Program-made: the position numbers and the translations under genes
Notes under the pieces: generated by a model
Seen by the model: only the letters and a program-made list of their open reading frames with translations
Databases searched by the model: none
Told to the model about the DNA's origin: nothing
In this document: positions 1 through 8,888 of the stretch, in pieces
How positions within the stretch are numbered: the first letter of the stretch is position 1
Layout of the letters: each line of letters begins with the position of its first letter
Origin: Methylopila turkensis
GTDB taxonomy: Bacteria; Pseudomonadota; Alphaproteobacteria; Rhizobiales; Methylopilaceae
Length of the DNA stretch: 64,000 bases
Assembly (NCBI RefSeq): GCF_027922325.1
Contig: NZ_BSFL01000001.1
Location: 1 to 64,000 of the forward strand
Direction: 5' to 3'

Positions 1-58
1 GACCAATCGTGCCAATGTTGCAATGCGGCTTCGTCCGCGCGAACTTTTCCTTGGCCAT
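1..58 (-). CDS. tuf: Elongation factor Tu, N-terminal fragment (cut by window edge)
   Basis: The minus strand from 58 encodes MAKEKFARTKPHCNIGTIG, the near-invariant N-terminus of EF-Tu just before its P-loop. The gene continues beyond the left edge. EF-Tu delivers aminoacyl-tRNA to the ribosome. In many bacteria tuf directly follows a tRNA-Tyr/tRNA-Gly cluster. Here those tRNAs lie 46 kb away with the photosynthesis cluster in between, which bears on how the cluster got here. Confidence 0.93.
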   Translation of the reverse strand, partial: MAKEKFARTKPHCNIGTIG

Positions 59-520
59 GGCTCTTAACTAGGTCCTGCGGTGGCTGAATGAGACGAAAGG
101 CGATCGACGGGTCGACGGCGCGGCGTCTGTTTAGAACCGGCGGAGGGCGTTTTGCAAGCGGCGTCCGCAGGACCCGTCGCATGTCCCGGCGAGACGCCTC
201 AGGCGGCGTCATGGAGCGGACGAGGGAATCGAACCCTCGCCATCAATGTCGCAGAGCGTCACTCCGGGTCCAGATTCCGCCGTCGTTTCCGACTCTTAGC
301 CCGCATCTGCCGCTATTCCAGGGGATCGCGTGGGGACCTCGCTGCGCCCGCCGGCGGACGAACTCACGGCCGCTCGTCCGCGCTTCCGCGTTCTATCCGG
401 AGCATATGTGAGCACGATGCTTTCGACTGCTTGGCTCCGCCGAGAACGAGGACACCAGCGACGAGGCCTGCGCGCTGTGGGTGATCCAGGACGTCGCCGA
501 ACTGCGCCGGCGACGACGCC
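59..520. other. Gene-free stretch between tuf and cycA
   Basis: I see no convincing protein gene here. The short open frames have no ribosome-binding site and look like high-GC noise. The stretch should hold the tuf promoter and leader. It also holds the tRNA-Gly-like 3' fragment annotated separately at 212-245. Confidence 0.6.
212..245 (-). repeat. tRNA-Gly 3'-end fragment (candidate attachment-site remnant)
   Basis: On the minus strand this reads as a tRNA 3' portion: variable region, T-arm with loop TTCGATT, and an acceptor-like end finishing in CCA. It matches the 3' part of the intact tRNA-Gly(TCC) at 46492-46526 at 31 of 35 aligned positions (3 mismatches, 1 gap), including a 16-base identical core, in the same orientation. 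Similarity stops at 245, and no 5' half, D-arm or anticodon arm precedes it, so it is not a functional tRNA. The core overlaps the T-arm, which is conserved among tRNAs, so a relic of another tRNA is possible. Confidence 0.6.
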
Positions 521-551
521 AAAAAAGAGCCCGGGCTCGGCCGGGCTCTTT
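521..551 (-). terminator. Rho-independent terminator of cycA
   Basis: On the minus strand an AAGAGCCCGG / CCGGGCTCTT stem-loop is followed by a T run (the A run at 521-526 on the plus strand). It lies about 30 bases after the cycA stop codon. Confidence 0.85.
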
Positions 552-582
552 CCGCTTGCGCGGGGCCAGTCCAGCCGCCGCG

Positions 583-960
583 TTACTTCTTCGTCGCCAG
601 ATAGGCGATGACGTTCTTGCGTTCAGCTTCGTTCGGCAGCTTGAACACCATCTTGACCGTTCCGCCGGCATATTTCGCCGGATCGGCCAGCCACTCGCTC
701 AGCTTGGCCTCGTCCCACGTCCCGATCTCGGCCGCCTTCTTCTTGAAAGATTCGCTATAGGCGAAGCCCTCAAAGCTCGCGGCCTGACGGCCGACGATGC
801 CAGTCAACGGAGGCCCGATCTTGGCTTTCGCGCCAGCCCCGACCTCATGGCACGTCTTGCATTTAACGAAGACTTTTTCGCCCGCGGCTGCGTCCTGGGC
901 CATGGCCCAGCCCGTCGAGGCCGCAAGCACGACTGTCGCCATTGCGAGTGCTCGCAACAT
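583..960 (-). CDS. cycA: Cytochrome c2 (soluble class I cytochrome c)
   Basis: A 125-residue periplasmic protein. An N-terminal signal peptide ends near AMAQ-D (residue 22). The haem site CKTCH is at residues 34-38, and the axial methionine is Met104 in the VKMVF segment, which is typical of cytochrome c2. It is the likely electron donor to the photosynthetic reaction centre. That fits its place just downstream of pufM and the absence of the tetrahaem pufC subunit. A strong ribosome-binding site (GAGGAGGAG) precedes the ATG, and an intrinsic terminator follows the gene. A respiratory role in addition is likely for this family. The exact donor role is inferred. Confidence 0.88.
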   Translation of the reverse strand: MLRALAMATVVLAASTGWAMAQDAAAGEKVFVKCKTCHEVGAGAKAKIGPPLTGIVGRQAASFEGFAYSESFKKKAAEIGTWDEAKLSEWLADPAKYAGGTVKMVFKLPNEAERKNVIAYLATKK

Positions 961-1125
961 TAGCGCTCCTCCTCAATTGTTCATTTGTTACTTTTATTTT
1001 CGAGCAAAACGCACTGGCGGCGAGGCCGCGCGATGCATCCCAGGCGATTAACGCCTGTTTTTGGAGGCCAATTCCGAGCAAAAGGCCCACGCGCCGTATC
1101 CCGACACGTTGGCTATATTGAACGT

Positions 1126-1152
1126 ATATTTGAGTTATTACAACTCAAATAT
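1126..1152. promoter_or_regulatory. AT-rich perfect palindrome between pufM and cycA
   Basis: An 11-bp perfect inverted repeat (ATATTTGAGTT / AACTCAAATAT) with a 5-base centre lies 15 bases past the pufM stop and about 165 bases before cycA. It has no following T run, so it could be an RNA 3'-end stabilising hairpin for puf mRNA or an operator for cycA. Its low GC stands out in this genome. Confidence 0.5.
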
Positions 1153-1167
1153 CACGAACACGTCAGA

Positions 1168-2094
1168 TCATGGCGCGGCGAAACCGTGGCGACCTGCCCA
1201 TTCTTGCCAGTTGTCGACGACGGTGCCGGTCAGAAGGATCCCGATGCCGCCGGTCAGCGTGACCAGAACCGCGAACCACCACGCCCAGCGATGGATCGAC
1301 TCCATCGTGGCGTTGAAGCCCATGGTCCAGCGCCAGAACAGCGCCGCGCGTTCGGTCGCGGTGCCGCGGTCGACGATCTGCTCGATCTCGCGGTCGCCGC
1401 CATATCGGGAGACGGCGAGGATCGTGCCCGCGTGCATGGCGAACAGCAGCGCGGAGCCGTAGAGGAACGCGATCGAGAGCGCGTGAAACGGATTGTAGAA
1501 AAGGTTGCCGTATCGCAGCGAGAAGTTCTGGGTCCAGTCGAGATGCGGGAAGATCCCGAACGGCACGCCCTCGGCCCAGTTGCCCATGGCGAGCGGCCGG
1601 AAGAAGCCGAGCACAAGGAACAGCCAAATCGCGCTCATAAACGCCCACGCGACATGGGTACCGAGACCGAGCGCCCGCGCCCGCCGATACATCCGGACCC
1701 ACCACAGCAGGACAGAGATCGTCAGGCACATGCCTGCGAGCCGATACCAGCCGCCTTCCTTGAGCGGCGGGAAGAAGTCGAGCCCGTGCTTTTCCAGCGG
1801 GGGCGCGAGCTGCAGCCAGAAGAACTCGCGCACGAAGGCCTGCGGGCTCCAGTTCACCGAGGCCAGCATGTTGAGCCCGATGATCTCAATGGCCACGAAG
1901 CCGAACATCAGCGACGCGACGCCGAGCCAGCCGAGGTAGATCGGGCCGATCTGCGCGTCGCCGAACTTGCCGAGCCAGTAGCTGTAGAGGTTCGGCGCCT
2001 GGCGGACATACGGGCCGCGGCTGTCCATCGGGACGCCGGCGTAAAGCGGCCCTCGAACCTGCACGCGCGTGAAGATGTTTTGATAGCTAGGCAT
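1168..2094 (-). CDS. pufM: Photosynthetic reaction centre M subunit
   Basis: A 308-residue integral membrane protein that, with PufL, binds the special-pair bacteriochlorophylls, bacteriopheophytins, quinones and the non-haem iron. Five membrane helices are evident. The ligand histidines appear in HLDW, FHALS, FAMHAGT and ESIHRW. I chose ATG at 2094 ([15 protein letters not shown]) because RC-M proteins begin this way and GGGGTGAG lies just upstream. A GTG nine bases earlier is also open. The gene starts 12 bases after the pufL stop. No pufC follows, so electron donation must come from soluble cytochrome c2. Confidence 0.96.
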   Translation of the reverse strand: MPSYQNIFTRVQVRGPLYAGVPMDSRGPYVRQAPNLYSYWLGKFGDAQIGPIYLGWLGVASLMFGFVAIEIIGLNMLASVNWSPQAFVREFFWLQLAPPLEKHGLDFFPPLKEGGWYRLAGMCLTISVLLWWVRMYRRARALGLGTHVAWAFMSAIWLFLVLGFFRPLAMGNWAEGVPFGIFPHLDWTQNFSLRYGNLFYNPFHALSIAFLYGSALLFAMHAGTILAVSRYGGDREIEQIVDRGTATERAALFWRWTMGFNATMESIHRWAWWFAVLVTLTGGIGILLTGTVVDNWQEWAGRHGFAAP

Positions 2095-2106
2095 AGCGCT
2101 CACCCC

Positions 2107-2946
2107 TCACCCCGGAACCCGCCAGATGTAGATGTCCTTCCACCACAGCCACCAGTCGGCCCAGTTCTGGCCCTCGGGCCAATAGGGACCGGAGATGATG
2201 ATGCAGACCGCGCTCCAGAACACCGACGACAGCGCCAGGAACAGGCCGAGCCGGTGGATGCCGAGCGGTCCGATCGAGTAGCCGATCGTGTCGCGGAAGT
2301 AGGTGTTCTCGTGTTCGGCGGTCTTCACCGGCTCGCCGGCCGGCGGATTGGCGCTCGAAAGGATCGCGCCGCCATGCATCGAGAGCGCAAGCGCCGTCGT
2401 GAAGAAGAAGCTGACCGCGATCATGTGCGCTGGATTGTAGTGGAACGCGAGGTACGCGTATCCCGTGTTCGAGACCCAATCGAGGTGGCTGAAGATGCCG
2501 TACGGGAAGCCGTGGCTCCACGATCCCATCAGGATCGGACGAAAGACCACGAGCGTCACATAGGCGAGGATCGCGACCGAGAAGGCGAACGGCACATGAT
2601 AGCCGATGCCGAGCTTGCGGCAGATCTCGACCTCGCGCAGCAGCCAAGACCCGAAGGCCCCGATGGCGCAGACCGTGACGATCTGCCAGATGCCTCCGGC
2701 CTTCATGGGCGCGAAGCCGAGGCCGACGCTCGCATCCGGCGGATTGATCGAAATCAGGAATATGTTCCAAGTCGGGCCGAGCGCGGCGCCGTAAACGAGC
2801 ATCAAGACCCCGACACCCGTGAACAGGATCGTCGTGACGCCGAAGAAGCCGACGAAGAACGGCCCGACCCAGAAGTCGAACAGGTCGCCGCCGATCAGCG
2901 TGCCGCCCCGTACGCGATATTTACGTTCGAAACTGAGCATCGCCAT
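2107..2946 (-). CDS. pufL: Photosynthetic reaction centre L subunit
   Basis: A 279-residue partner of PufM in the type-II reaction centre. The start [15 protein letters not shown] matches the canonical L-subunit N-terminus. Five transmembrane helices are visible, with ligand histidines in SHLDW, AHMIAV, LSMHGG and GIHRLG, and a Trp-rich periplasmic C-terminus. It is separated from pufA by 108 bases that carry a strong hairpin, the usual puf mRNA segmentation point. Confidence 0.96.
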   Translation of the reverse strand: MAMLSFERKYRVRGGTLIGGDLFDFWVGPFFVGFFGVTTILFTGVGVLMLVYGAALGPTWNIFLISINPPDASVGLGFAPMKAGGIWQIVTVCAIGAFGSWLLREVEICRKLGIGYHVPFAFSVAILAYVTLVVFRPILMGSWSHGFPYGIFSHLDWVSNTGYAYLAFHYNPAHMIAVSFFFTTALALSMHGGAILSSANPPAGEPVKTAEHENTYFRDTIGYSIGPLGIHRLGLFLALSSVFWSAVCIIISGPYWPEGQNWADWWLWWKDIYIWRVPG

Positions 2947-3003
2947 CGGACGCTCCTCCCTCGTCAGCGCTTCGCCGAATGTTCGAAGGTTTTCCGGAGA
3001 AAG

Positions 3004-3042
3004 GCCGACGGCGGGAGCGGGATCGCCGCTTCCGCCGTCGGC
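3004..3042 (-). promoter_or_regulatory. pufA-pufL intercistronic mRNA hairpin
   Basis: A 17-bp stem (3004-3020 with 3026-3042, one G-U pair) and a 5-base loop lie between pufA and pufL. In Rhodobacter such intercistronic hairpins protect the upstream pufBA message from 3' decay, giving excess LH1 over reaction centre. The same function here is inferred from position and structure. Confidence 0.7.
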
Positions 3043-3054
3043 GGTCTCGTTCGG

Positions 3055-3240
3055 CTAGCCCACGTCGAGGGGCTGGTCGATCGACGCCGCCGGAGCCGGC
3101 GCCGGCCCGCCCGGCTCCAACCAGTTAAACCGGCTGGTCGAGAGCAGGATGAAGTGAATCACGAGCGCCAGAACGAAGAGGAAAGTGAACAGCGCCACCA
3201 AAGCTCTCCGGGGGTCGAACAGCAGCCAGATCTTCCACAT
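3055..3240 (-). CDS. pufA: Light-harvesting 1 alpha polypeptide
   Basis: A 61-residue antenna peptide with one membrane helix. It starts [14 protein letters not shown] as LH1 alpha chains do, and the bacteriochlorophyll-ligand histidine is His29 ([10 protein letters not shown]). The C-terminus is Pro/Ala-rich ([10 protein letters not shown]). It lies 10 bases after pufB and is followed by the intercistronic hairpin. It pairs with PufB to form the ring around the reaction centre. Confidence 0.95.
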   Translation of the reverse strand: MWKIWLLFDPRRALVALFTFLFVLALVIHFILLSTSRFNWLEPGGPAPAPAASIDQPLDVG

Positions 3241-3250
3241 AGCCGCCTCC

Positions 3251-3484
3251 TCAACCGATCAGCTGCGTCAGCGGCGCAAGCGCCGTGTGCACGCCATTTA
3301 TGACGTCGTTCATCGCGTAGCCGTTCGGCCCGGGTATCCATGGCCGCCACATCCAGACGAGGATGTGGGCGATCACGGCCACGACGGTGAAGCCGATGAA
3401 GCTCGAGATGAAGACGCCGTGGAATTCCTTGGCCTCGTTTTCGGTCAATCCCGAAAGCGAGCCACGTCTGTCGATGTCTACCAT
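3251..3484 (-). CDS. pufB: Light-harvesting 1 beta polypeptide
   Basis: A 77-residue antenna peptide. The N-terminal [16 protein letters not shown] signature, the ligand histidine His40 (AVIAHILVW) and the WRPWIPGP motif after the helix are diagnostic. ATG at 3484 is preceded by TGGAGA. An upstream extension of the open frame is non-homologous. The C-terminus runs about 22 residues past WRPWIPGP, longer than the shortest LH1 beta chains. Long tails of this kind are known in some Hyphomicrobiales. Confidence 0.94.
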   Translation of the reverse strand: MVDIDRRGSLSGLTENEAKEFHGVFISSFIGFTVVAVIAHILVWMWRPWIPGPNGYAMNDVINGVHTALAPLTQLIG

Positions 3485-3644
3485 CGTCTGTCTCCAAAGG
3501 TTACCGCGGCCTCCCGCGCGGCGGGGACGTATCCGTCCGAAGCGTGTTCGCCCCGAACGGCCACCCGTCCCACCCCTTTTCAGGAGGGGAACGAATCTCG
3601 CTTCGATCCCTCGCCCGGACGTCCGGGTCGAAGGGACCGTGAGG

Positions 3645-3866
3645 TCAGCCCATGAAGGCGCAGGCGAGCGTGGCCGACGCGGTCGCATGAGCCTCCGCGA
3701 AGACCGATCGCCGCCCGGTCACGGGCGCTGCGCCCGCGGCTCGGTCGAAGGCCGCCGCAGTCAGAAACAGGGGGTAGGTCGCGGCGACCAGCGCGCGGAA
3801 CTCCCAGCGCTCGATCCTGCGGCCTCGCTCCCGCGCGCCCGCCTCGGCGTGGCTGACATCAGTCAT
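3645..3866 (-). CDS. pufQ: PufQ, bacteriochlorophyll/puf assembly protein
   Basis: A 73-residue protein from ATG at 3866 ([10 protein letters not shown]) with one hydrophobic segment after the RRIERWEFR motif, as in PufQ. Position is decisive: it sits between bchZ and pufB, where pufQ lies in purple bacteria. PufQ is thought to carry or channel bacteriochlorophyll intermediates to complex assembly. Sequence conservation in the family is weak, so the call leans on context. Confidence 0.75.
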   Translation of the reverse strand: MTDVSHAEAGARERGRRIERWEFRALVAATYPLFLTAAAFDRAAGAAPVTGRRSVFAEAHATASATLACAFMG

Positions 3867-3903
3867 TGGCCTGTCCTTCCCAGTTTGATTTCGGGTCGAC
3901 GGT

Positions 3904-5352
3904 TCATCGCGCGGCCTCCAGCGTCGCCGCGCGGGCGCGGCCGACGTCATCCGGGCCGACGCTGGTCGCGCCCCGCCCGCGTGCGATGCGTTCTGCGTGG
4001 TCGCGCATCCGGCGCGCGGCCGAGATGCGGATCAGGATCGGCTGCCGCTCCAGCGCTTCGTCGAGCGCGGCGTGGGCGCCCGGCTCCCAGGCCATCTCGG
4101 CGGCGCTGCGCGAGGGAGTGGCGTCAATGCGGTCCATGTCCTGCGCGAGCGGAAGGATCTGGAACAGCGCGTCGAACAGCGCATTGCAGACCTCCTGCAC
4201 GAGGTAGGTCGCGCCGGAATATCCCATGAAGGGCGTCCCCGGGTGTCGGCGGATGATCGCGCCCGGGAATGACGCGGCGATGTATTGCGATCGGCCGCCG
4301 GCCTCCGCCGCGTACATCCGCTCGTTGAACGAGCCGAACAGAACGAGCGGGGCTTTGTCGCGGATCATGGTCCGGACAACGTCGTTGTCGGTTTTCTTCC
4401 CCGGCACGCGCGGGATCGCGAACGCGCAGGGCAGTCCCATGTCGTCCTCGAGGAATTTGCGGACGCCCCGTGTGTAGGTTTCGTTCGCGACGATGGCGAA
4501 GGAGGCGGTCGCGAAGAAGTCCTGCGTCACCGACCGCCAGAGGTCCCAGAGCGGCTTGATCGTGGTGTGCTTCTCGCGCGCGATGAAGGGTTCGGGATCC
4601 AGCCCCAGAACTTCGCCGAGCTGACGCAGGAATTTGGTGGTCGAGTCGAGCCCGATCGGCGCCTGCAGGAACGGCCGCTCCAGCGTCTCGCAAAGCTGAC
4701 GGCCGAATTCGCGATACATGCAGACGTTGACCTCGGCCTGCGCGAGCTTGGGCAGGTCCGCGAGGTGGGCGCCGAGCGGGAACGCGAAGTTCACCTCGGC
4801 GCCGATCCCCTCCACGAGCCGCCGTATCTCAGCGAGGTCGGAGGGCATGTTGAAGGTTCCGTAGGCCGGGCCGATGATGTTGACCTTCGGCTTGTCGCCC
4901 TGCTTGCGGGGGCGCAGCGCCGGCACGCGCTTCGGGCCGAACTCGGTCCACAGCCAGGCCATGGCGCGGTTGGCGCACTGCCACTGATCCTCGTCGATGG
5001 TGCGCGGCAGGAAGCGCTTGACGTTGGTGCCTTCGGGCGTCACGCCGCCGCCGATCATCTCAGAGATCGAACCGGTGACGACGACCGCTGGAAGTCCGGG
5101 ATCGAGCGTCGTCCAGGCGCGCTTCATCGCGCCCTCGGTGCCATGGCGACCTAGCTCTTCCTCGCCAAGTCCGGTGACGACGATCGGAAGCTCGTGCGGC
5201 GGCAGCGCGTCGGTGTAGTGCAGCACCGAGGTGACCGGCAGGTTCTCGCAGCCGACGGGACCGTCGATGATCACCTGCAGGCCCTTGATGGCCGTAAAGA
5301 CGTAAACCGCGCCCCAGTATCCGCCTGCGCGGTCGTGATCGAGCACCAGCAT
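3904..5352 (-). CDS. bchZ: Chlorophyllide a reductase subunit Z
   Basis: A 482-residue nitrogenase-like catalytic subunit. With BchY and the BchX reductase it reduces ring B of chlorophyllide a to a bacteriochlorin. The N-terminal [17 protein letters not shown] and [13 protein letters not shown] segments are typical of BchZ. The C-terminus holds a PCP_red-like domain ([20 protein letters not shown]). Its ATG overlaps the bchY stop (TGATG), indicating translational coupling. Confidence 0.95.
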   Translation of the reverse strand: MLVLDHDRAGGYWGAVYVFTAIKGLQVIIDGPVGCENLPVTSVLHYTDALPPHELPIVVTGLGEEELGRHGTEGAMKRAWTTLDPGLPAVVVTGSISEMIGGGVTPEGTNVKRFLPRTIDEDQWQCANRAMAWLWTEFGPKRVPALRPRKQGDKPKVNIIGPAYGTFNMPSDLAEIRRLVEGIGAEVNFAFPLGAHLADLPKLAQAEVNVCMYREFGRQLCETLERPFLQAPIGLDSTTKFLRQLGEVLGLDPEPFIAREKHTTIKPLWDLWRSVTQDFFATASFAIVANETYTRGVRKFLEDDMGLPCAFAIPRVPGKKTDNDVVRTMIRDKAPLVLFGSFNERMYAAEAGGRSQYIAASFPGAIIRRHPGTPFMGYSGATYLVQEVCNALFDALFQILPLAQDMDRIDATPSRSAAEMAWEPGAHAALDEALERQPILIRISAARRMRDHAERIARGRGATSVGPDDVGRARAATLEAAR

Positions 5353-6893
5353 CAGATCATCTCCTCGGCTTTGGCGGCCGCGTTTTGCTTGATCAGATGC
5401 TTACGGTAGGTCTCCCTGTAGTCGTCGCGCGCCGTCGGCGTGTCTTCCCATACGCCCGCCGCTTGGCCTTCGCCGACGCCGGCGAAGAACGCCTTCATCG
5501 CGCCCATTCGGCCCTTGTTGCCAATCGCCGCGTTGACCACGTCCGCGAGCGAACCGGCTCCCGCCGAGCCGAACAGCGGCCGCGCCGAGATGAGGTTCGT
5601 GAAGTAAAGCGCCGGCGTGCCGGCGGCCTTCGCCTTCTGCACCACGGGCGTGGTGCCGATGGCGAGGTCTGGCTGGTACTCAGCCATCGCCGCGAGGTCC
5701 TGCTCGAGAGATGCGCGGAACCGGACCTCGACGCCACGCGCCTCGAGCCATTCGCGGTCGGCTTCCGCCTGCGGCGTCTTCGGGCAGGCGGTTCCGACAT
5801 AGCGTAGGTCCGCGCCGCTCTCGACCAGAAGGCGCCCGACCAGCAACTCCGAGCCCTCATAGCCCGAAAGCGAGATGCGCCCATTGATGCGTTTGGCGCC
5901 GAGCGCGGCCTTGATCGCCGGCAGCACCCGCTGCTTGGCGTCGTCGATCTTTTCGGCGGAAACGTTGGCGGCCTTGCCGATGGCTTCGAGCCAGGCGGCG
6001 GTTCCCTCGTAGCCGACGGGGCCGGAGCCGACGATCGGGCGGCCCGCCGCCTCAAACTCGCGCATCGAGGCCTTATAGAACGGGTGGATGGCGGCGACGA
6101 CGGCGCCGTCGAGCGCGGCGTAAAGTTCGCGCCACTCGCGGGTCGGAACGACGGGGCCGGCGGCGAGGCCCATCGGCTCCAGCATACGCGCGATGCCCAT
6201 CGGGTCGGCCGGGAACATCTCGCCGAGCAGAGTCACGCTCGGCATTTCTGAGCGCCCGCCCTTCGGAGCCTGGACGGGGCCGTCCATCACTTCCTTGCGG
6301 GCATAGGCCAGCATCGCGCCGGCCAGCACGTCCTTGGCTTCCGCATGGGTCGGGACGCCGAAACCCGGAACGTCGATGCCAATGATGCGGACGCCGTCGA
6401 TCTCTTTCGGCAAAAGCCGAAGCGGCACGCCGGAGGCGGTGGGCACGCAGAGGTTCGTCACCACGATCGCGTCGTAGAGCGCGGGATCGGCCATCTTGAA
6501 GACCGCCTCGCGGATGTCCTCATAGAGTTTGCCGGTGACGAGCGTCTCGGAATTGAAGGGGACGTAGCCGACGGTCCGCTTCGCGCCGTAGAAATGCGAG
6601 GTGAAGGTCAGGCCGTAGACGCAGCAGGCCGAGCCGGAGAGGATCGTCGCGGTGCGCCGCATCCTGAGGCCCACCCGAAGCGACCCGAACGCCGGGCACA
6701 TGGATTGCGGCTGGTCGTGCGGCCCCACCAGATAATCGGCCGCGTAGCGATCCAGGATCTCAGACTTGCCCGCCTTGGCGGCCGCGGCGCGCATCTCGTC
6801 CTTGCCCGCGTGGCAGCCGAGCGCAGGCTTCGAGCCGTCCTCCCTGCGCGGGGCGTCGGCTTCGATGACGTCGGGGGCGGGGTCCGCGCTCAT
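5352..6893 (-). CDS. bchY: Chlorophyllide a reductase subunit Y
   Basis: A 513-residue partner of BchZ in the COR heterotetramer, related to NifD/BchN. ATG at 6893 begins [13 protein letters not shown]. Conserved BchY stretches include [22 protein letters not shown] and the [20 protein letters not shown] region. The open frame extends further upstream, but only as antisense-type noise across bchX. Five bases separate it from the bchX stop. Confidence 0.95.
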   Translation of the reverse strand: MSADPAPDVIEADAPRREDGSKPALGCHAGKDEMRAAAAKAGKSEILDRYAADYLVGPHDQPQSMCPAFGSLRVGLRMRRTATILSGSACCVYGLTFTSHFYGAKRTVGYVPFNSETLVTGKLYEDIREAVFKMADPALYDAIVVTNLCVPTASGVPLRLLPKEIDGVRIIGIDVPGFGVPTHAEAKDVLAGAMLAYARKEVMDGPVQAPKGGRSEMPSVTLLGEMFPADPMGIARMLEPMGLAAGPVVPTREWRELYAALDGAVVAAIHPFYKASMREFEAAGRPIVGSGPVGYEGTAAWLEAIGKAANVSAEKIDDAKQRVLPAIKAALGAKRINGRISLSGYEGSELLVGRLLVESGADLRYVGTACPKTPQAEADREWLEARGVEVRFRASLEQDLAAMAEYQPDLAIGTTPVVQKAKAAGTPALYFTNLISARPLFGSAGAGSLADVVNAAIGNKGRMGAMKAFFAGVGEGQAAGVWEDTPTARDDYRETYRKHLIKQNAAAKAEEMI

Positions 6894-6898
6894 GCCCG

Positions 6899-7870
6899 TC
6901 AGACCTCGTCGTACACGACTTCGAGGGACGGCTTTCGGAAGTCGACGCGACCGCACATGTCCTCGAAGGTTGCGGGCTCCAGCACCACGTTGCGGCCCGT
7001 GATGTCGCTCGAGAACAGGTTGAGCAAACCGTCCTGGGTGAGCGGCGTCGGGCGCATCGGAGGCGCGTCGGCGACATTCATCGCGAGGTCCTCGAACAGC
7101 GGGCCCCAGCGCGTGCCGGGCATGCCGATGATCTCGTAGGACGCGCTCTTGCGGCGGATGTCGTCGTCGGCCGGGATCGAGGCCAGCACCGGAATGCCGG
7201 CCTTCTCGGCGAAGGCGGCGGCCTCGCCGGTGCCGTCGTCCTTGTTCACGACGATGCCGGCGACCCCGACATTGCCGCCGAGCCGGCGGAAATAGTCGAC
7301 GGCCGAGCAGACATTGTTGGCGACGTAAAGCGACTGCAGGTCGTTCGAGCCGACGACGATCACCTTCTGGCACATGTCGCGGGCGATCGGCAGGCCGAAG
7401 CCGCCGCACACCACGTCGCCGAGGAAATCGAGCAGGACGAAGTCGAAGCCCCATTCGTGGAAGCCGAGCTTTTCGAGCAGCTCGAAGCCATGGATGATGC
7501 CGCGACCGCCGCAGCCGCGTCCGACCTCCGGCCCGCCGAGCTCCATCGCGTAGACGCCGTCGCGCTTGAAGCAGACGTCGCCGATCGCGACCTCATCACC
7601 CGCAAGCTTCTTCCTGGTCGACGTCTCGATGATGGTGGGACAGGCCTTGCCGCCGAACAGCAGCGAGGTTGTGTCGCTCTTGGGATCGCAGCCGATAAGC
7701 AGGACCTTCTTACCCTGCTGGGCCATGCAGTAGGAGAGGTTTGCGAGCGTGAACGACTTGCCGATGCCGCCCTTTCCGTAGATCGCGATGATCTGGGTGG
7801 CCTTGGACGACGGCTTGTCTTCCGTCGCCTGCGCGATCAGGGCAGCGAGACGTGCGTCGGCGGTGCTCAT
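6899..7870 (-). CDS. bchX: Chlorophyllide a reductase iron-sulfur ATPase subunit X
   Basis: A 323-residue NifH-like dimeric ATPase that passes electrons to BchYZ. The P-loop YGKGGIGKS is at residues 31-39, and the [4Fe-4S]-ligand cysteines are Cys120 (GRGCGGRG) and Cys155 (DVVCGGF). ATG at 7870 overlaps the bchC stop by four bases (ATGA). It is distinguished from BchL by the N-terminal extension and the [18 protein letters not shown] segment. Confidence 0.96.
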   Translation of the reverse strand: MSTADARLAALIAQATEDKPSSKATQIIAIYGKGGIGKSFTLANLSYCMAQQGKKVLLIGCDPKSDTTSLLFGGKACPTIIETSTRKKLAGDEVAIGDVCFKRDGVYAMELGGPEVGRGCGGRGIIHGFELLEKLGFHEWGFDFVLLDFLGDVVCGGFGLPIARDMCQKVIVVGSNDLQSLYVANNVCSAVDYFRRLGGNVGVAGIVVNKDDGTGEAAAFAEKAGIPVLASIPADDDIRRKSASYEIIGMPGTRWGPLFEDLAMNVADAPPMRPTPLTQDGLLNLFSSDITGRNVVLEPATFEDMCGRVDFRKPSLEVVYDEV

Positions 7871-8808
7871 GCCGTTCCCTTCCAGTCGATGATCATCTTC
7901 AGGCAGGACGGATCGTCGAACGCGACGGCGTAGGCGGACGACGCCTCGGCCGCCGGCCGGCGATGGGTGATCAGGCCCTCGAGCGACAGCCGCCCGGACG
8001 CCACCAGCGCGTTGGTCGCGACGAGGTCCTGCGGCTTCCATTCGGCCGCGATCCGCAGCCGCGCCTCGCGCATGAAGGCGGGCGGGAACGCGAAGGAGAT
8101 CGGCGCCTCGTAGAAGCCCGCGAGCACGAGCTCGCCGCCCGGCGCGAGGCGCTGGATGAGGGGATCGACCAGCGCGCCGTCGCCGGAGGCGTCGCAGACG
8201 ACGCGATAGTCGCGGCGGGCGTCGGCGTCGGGATCGACGACCGGATAGCCATGCGCGCCGGCGCGGCGGGCCGGGTTCTTCTCCCACACCGTAGGCGCCT
8301 CGGCCCCGCGGGCGACCGCGATGCGGGCGATGAGGCGGCCGAGCACGCCGTGGCCGACGATGAGCTCGGGCTGGGGACTGTTTGCGAAGGCGTGATAGGC
8401 AGTGGCCGCGAGCGCGAACAGGGCCGCCTGCTCGCCAAGCGGGGCCGCGACCGGCGCGACGCGCGCGCCCGGGGCGACGAGGACGCTAGAGGCGGCGCCG
8501 AACAGACCGCGGACCTCGCCGAAACATTTCGCGCCAGGCACGAACACGGTTTCGCCGACCCGGCGCCCGGAGGCTGAGCCGGCCGCGACGATCTCGCCGA
8601 CCGACTCGTAGCCGGGCACCAGCGGATAGCCCATGCCCGGGAACTGCGGCATGCGCCCTTCCCAGAACAGCCGCTCGGTGCCGGTCGAAACGCCGCTGAA
8701 CTCGACGTCGACGATCACGTCCTCAGGCTTCGGCTCGTCCAGCGCGAGCAGCTCGACGCCGAGCTGGCCTGGCGAGCGGAGAACGACGGCTGGGGCTGTC
8801 ATCGCCAT
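7867..8808 (-). CDS. bchC: Bacteriochlorophyllide a dehydrogenase (3-hydroxyethyl oxidation)
   Basis: A 313-residue medium-chain dehydrogenase that oxidises the 3-hydroxyethyl group of bacteriochlorophyllide to 3-acetyl. The GESVG-like zinc-ADH N-terminal fold ([11 protein letters not shown]), the degenerate Rossmann region ([13 protein letters not shown]) and a position directly before bchX identify it. GGAG lies upstream of ATG 8808. The promoter carries two perfect PpsR operators, so it should be repressed under high oxygen. Confidence 0.94.
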   Translation of the reverse strand: MAMTAPAVVLRSPGQLGVELLALDEPKPEDVIVDVEFSGVSTGTERLFWEGRMPQFPGMGYPLVPGYESVGEIVAAGSASGRRVGETVFVPGAKCFGEVRGLFGAASSVLVAPGARVAPVAAPLGEQAALFALAATAYHAFANSPQPELIVGHGVLGRLIARIAVARGAEAPTVWEKNPARRAGAHGYPVVDPDADARRDYRVVCDASGDGALVDPLIQRLAPGGELVLAGFYEAPISFAFPPAFMREARLRIAAEWKPQDLVATNALVASGRLSLEGLITHRRPAAEASSAYAVAFDDPSCLKMIIDWKGTA

Positions 8809-8843
8809 GTGATGGCTCCGGTGGTCGGCCTGTCCGATCCATG

Positions 8844-8861
8844 TGTCAGCTTAATCTTACA
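8844..8861. promoter_or_regulatory. PpsR operator 1 of bchC promoter
   Basis: A perfect TGT-N12-ACA motif, 36 bases before the bchC ATG. It is the first of a pair; the second starts 26 bp further upstream. Confidence 0.85.
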
Positions 8862-8869
8862 TCCTTGGT

Positions 8870-8887
8870 TGTCAAATATACTTTACA
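8870..8887. promoter_or_regulatory. PpsR operator 2 of bchC promoter
   Basis: A second perfect TGT-N12-ACA motif, ending two bases before the crtF stop codon. On the minus strand it contains TTGACA, a likely -35 element, so bound PpsR would block RNA polymerase. Confidence 0.85.
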
Positions 8888-8888
8888 G

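Noticed and set aside
60..330. Possible acceptor piece of a two-piece (permuted) tmRNA, suggested by the T-arm and CCA end at 212-245
   Set aside because: Only about 150 bases remain before tuf on that strand. There is no tag-peptide reading frame and no matching 5' acceptor. The match to tRNA-Gly is better.
985..3303. 772-codon open frame on the plus strand opposite pufA, pufL and pufM, and similar long frames opposite bchH, dxs/bchO, dnaE, hemA and ntrX/ntrY
   Set aside because: These are antisense shadows of high-GC genes: Arg/Glu/His-rich, with no motifs and no ribosome-binding sites.
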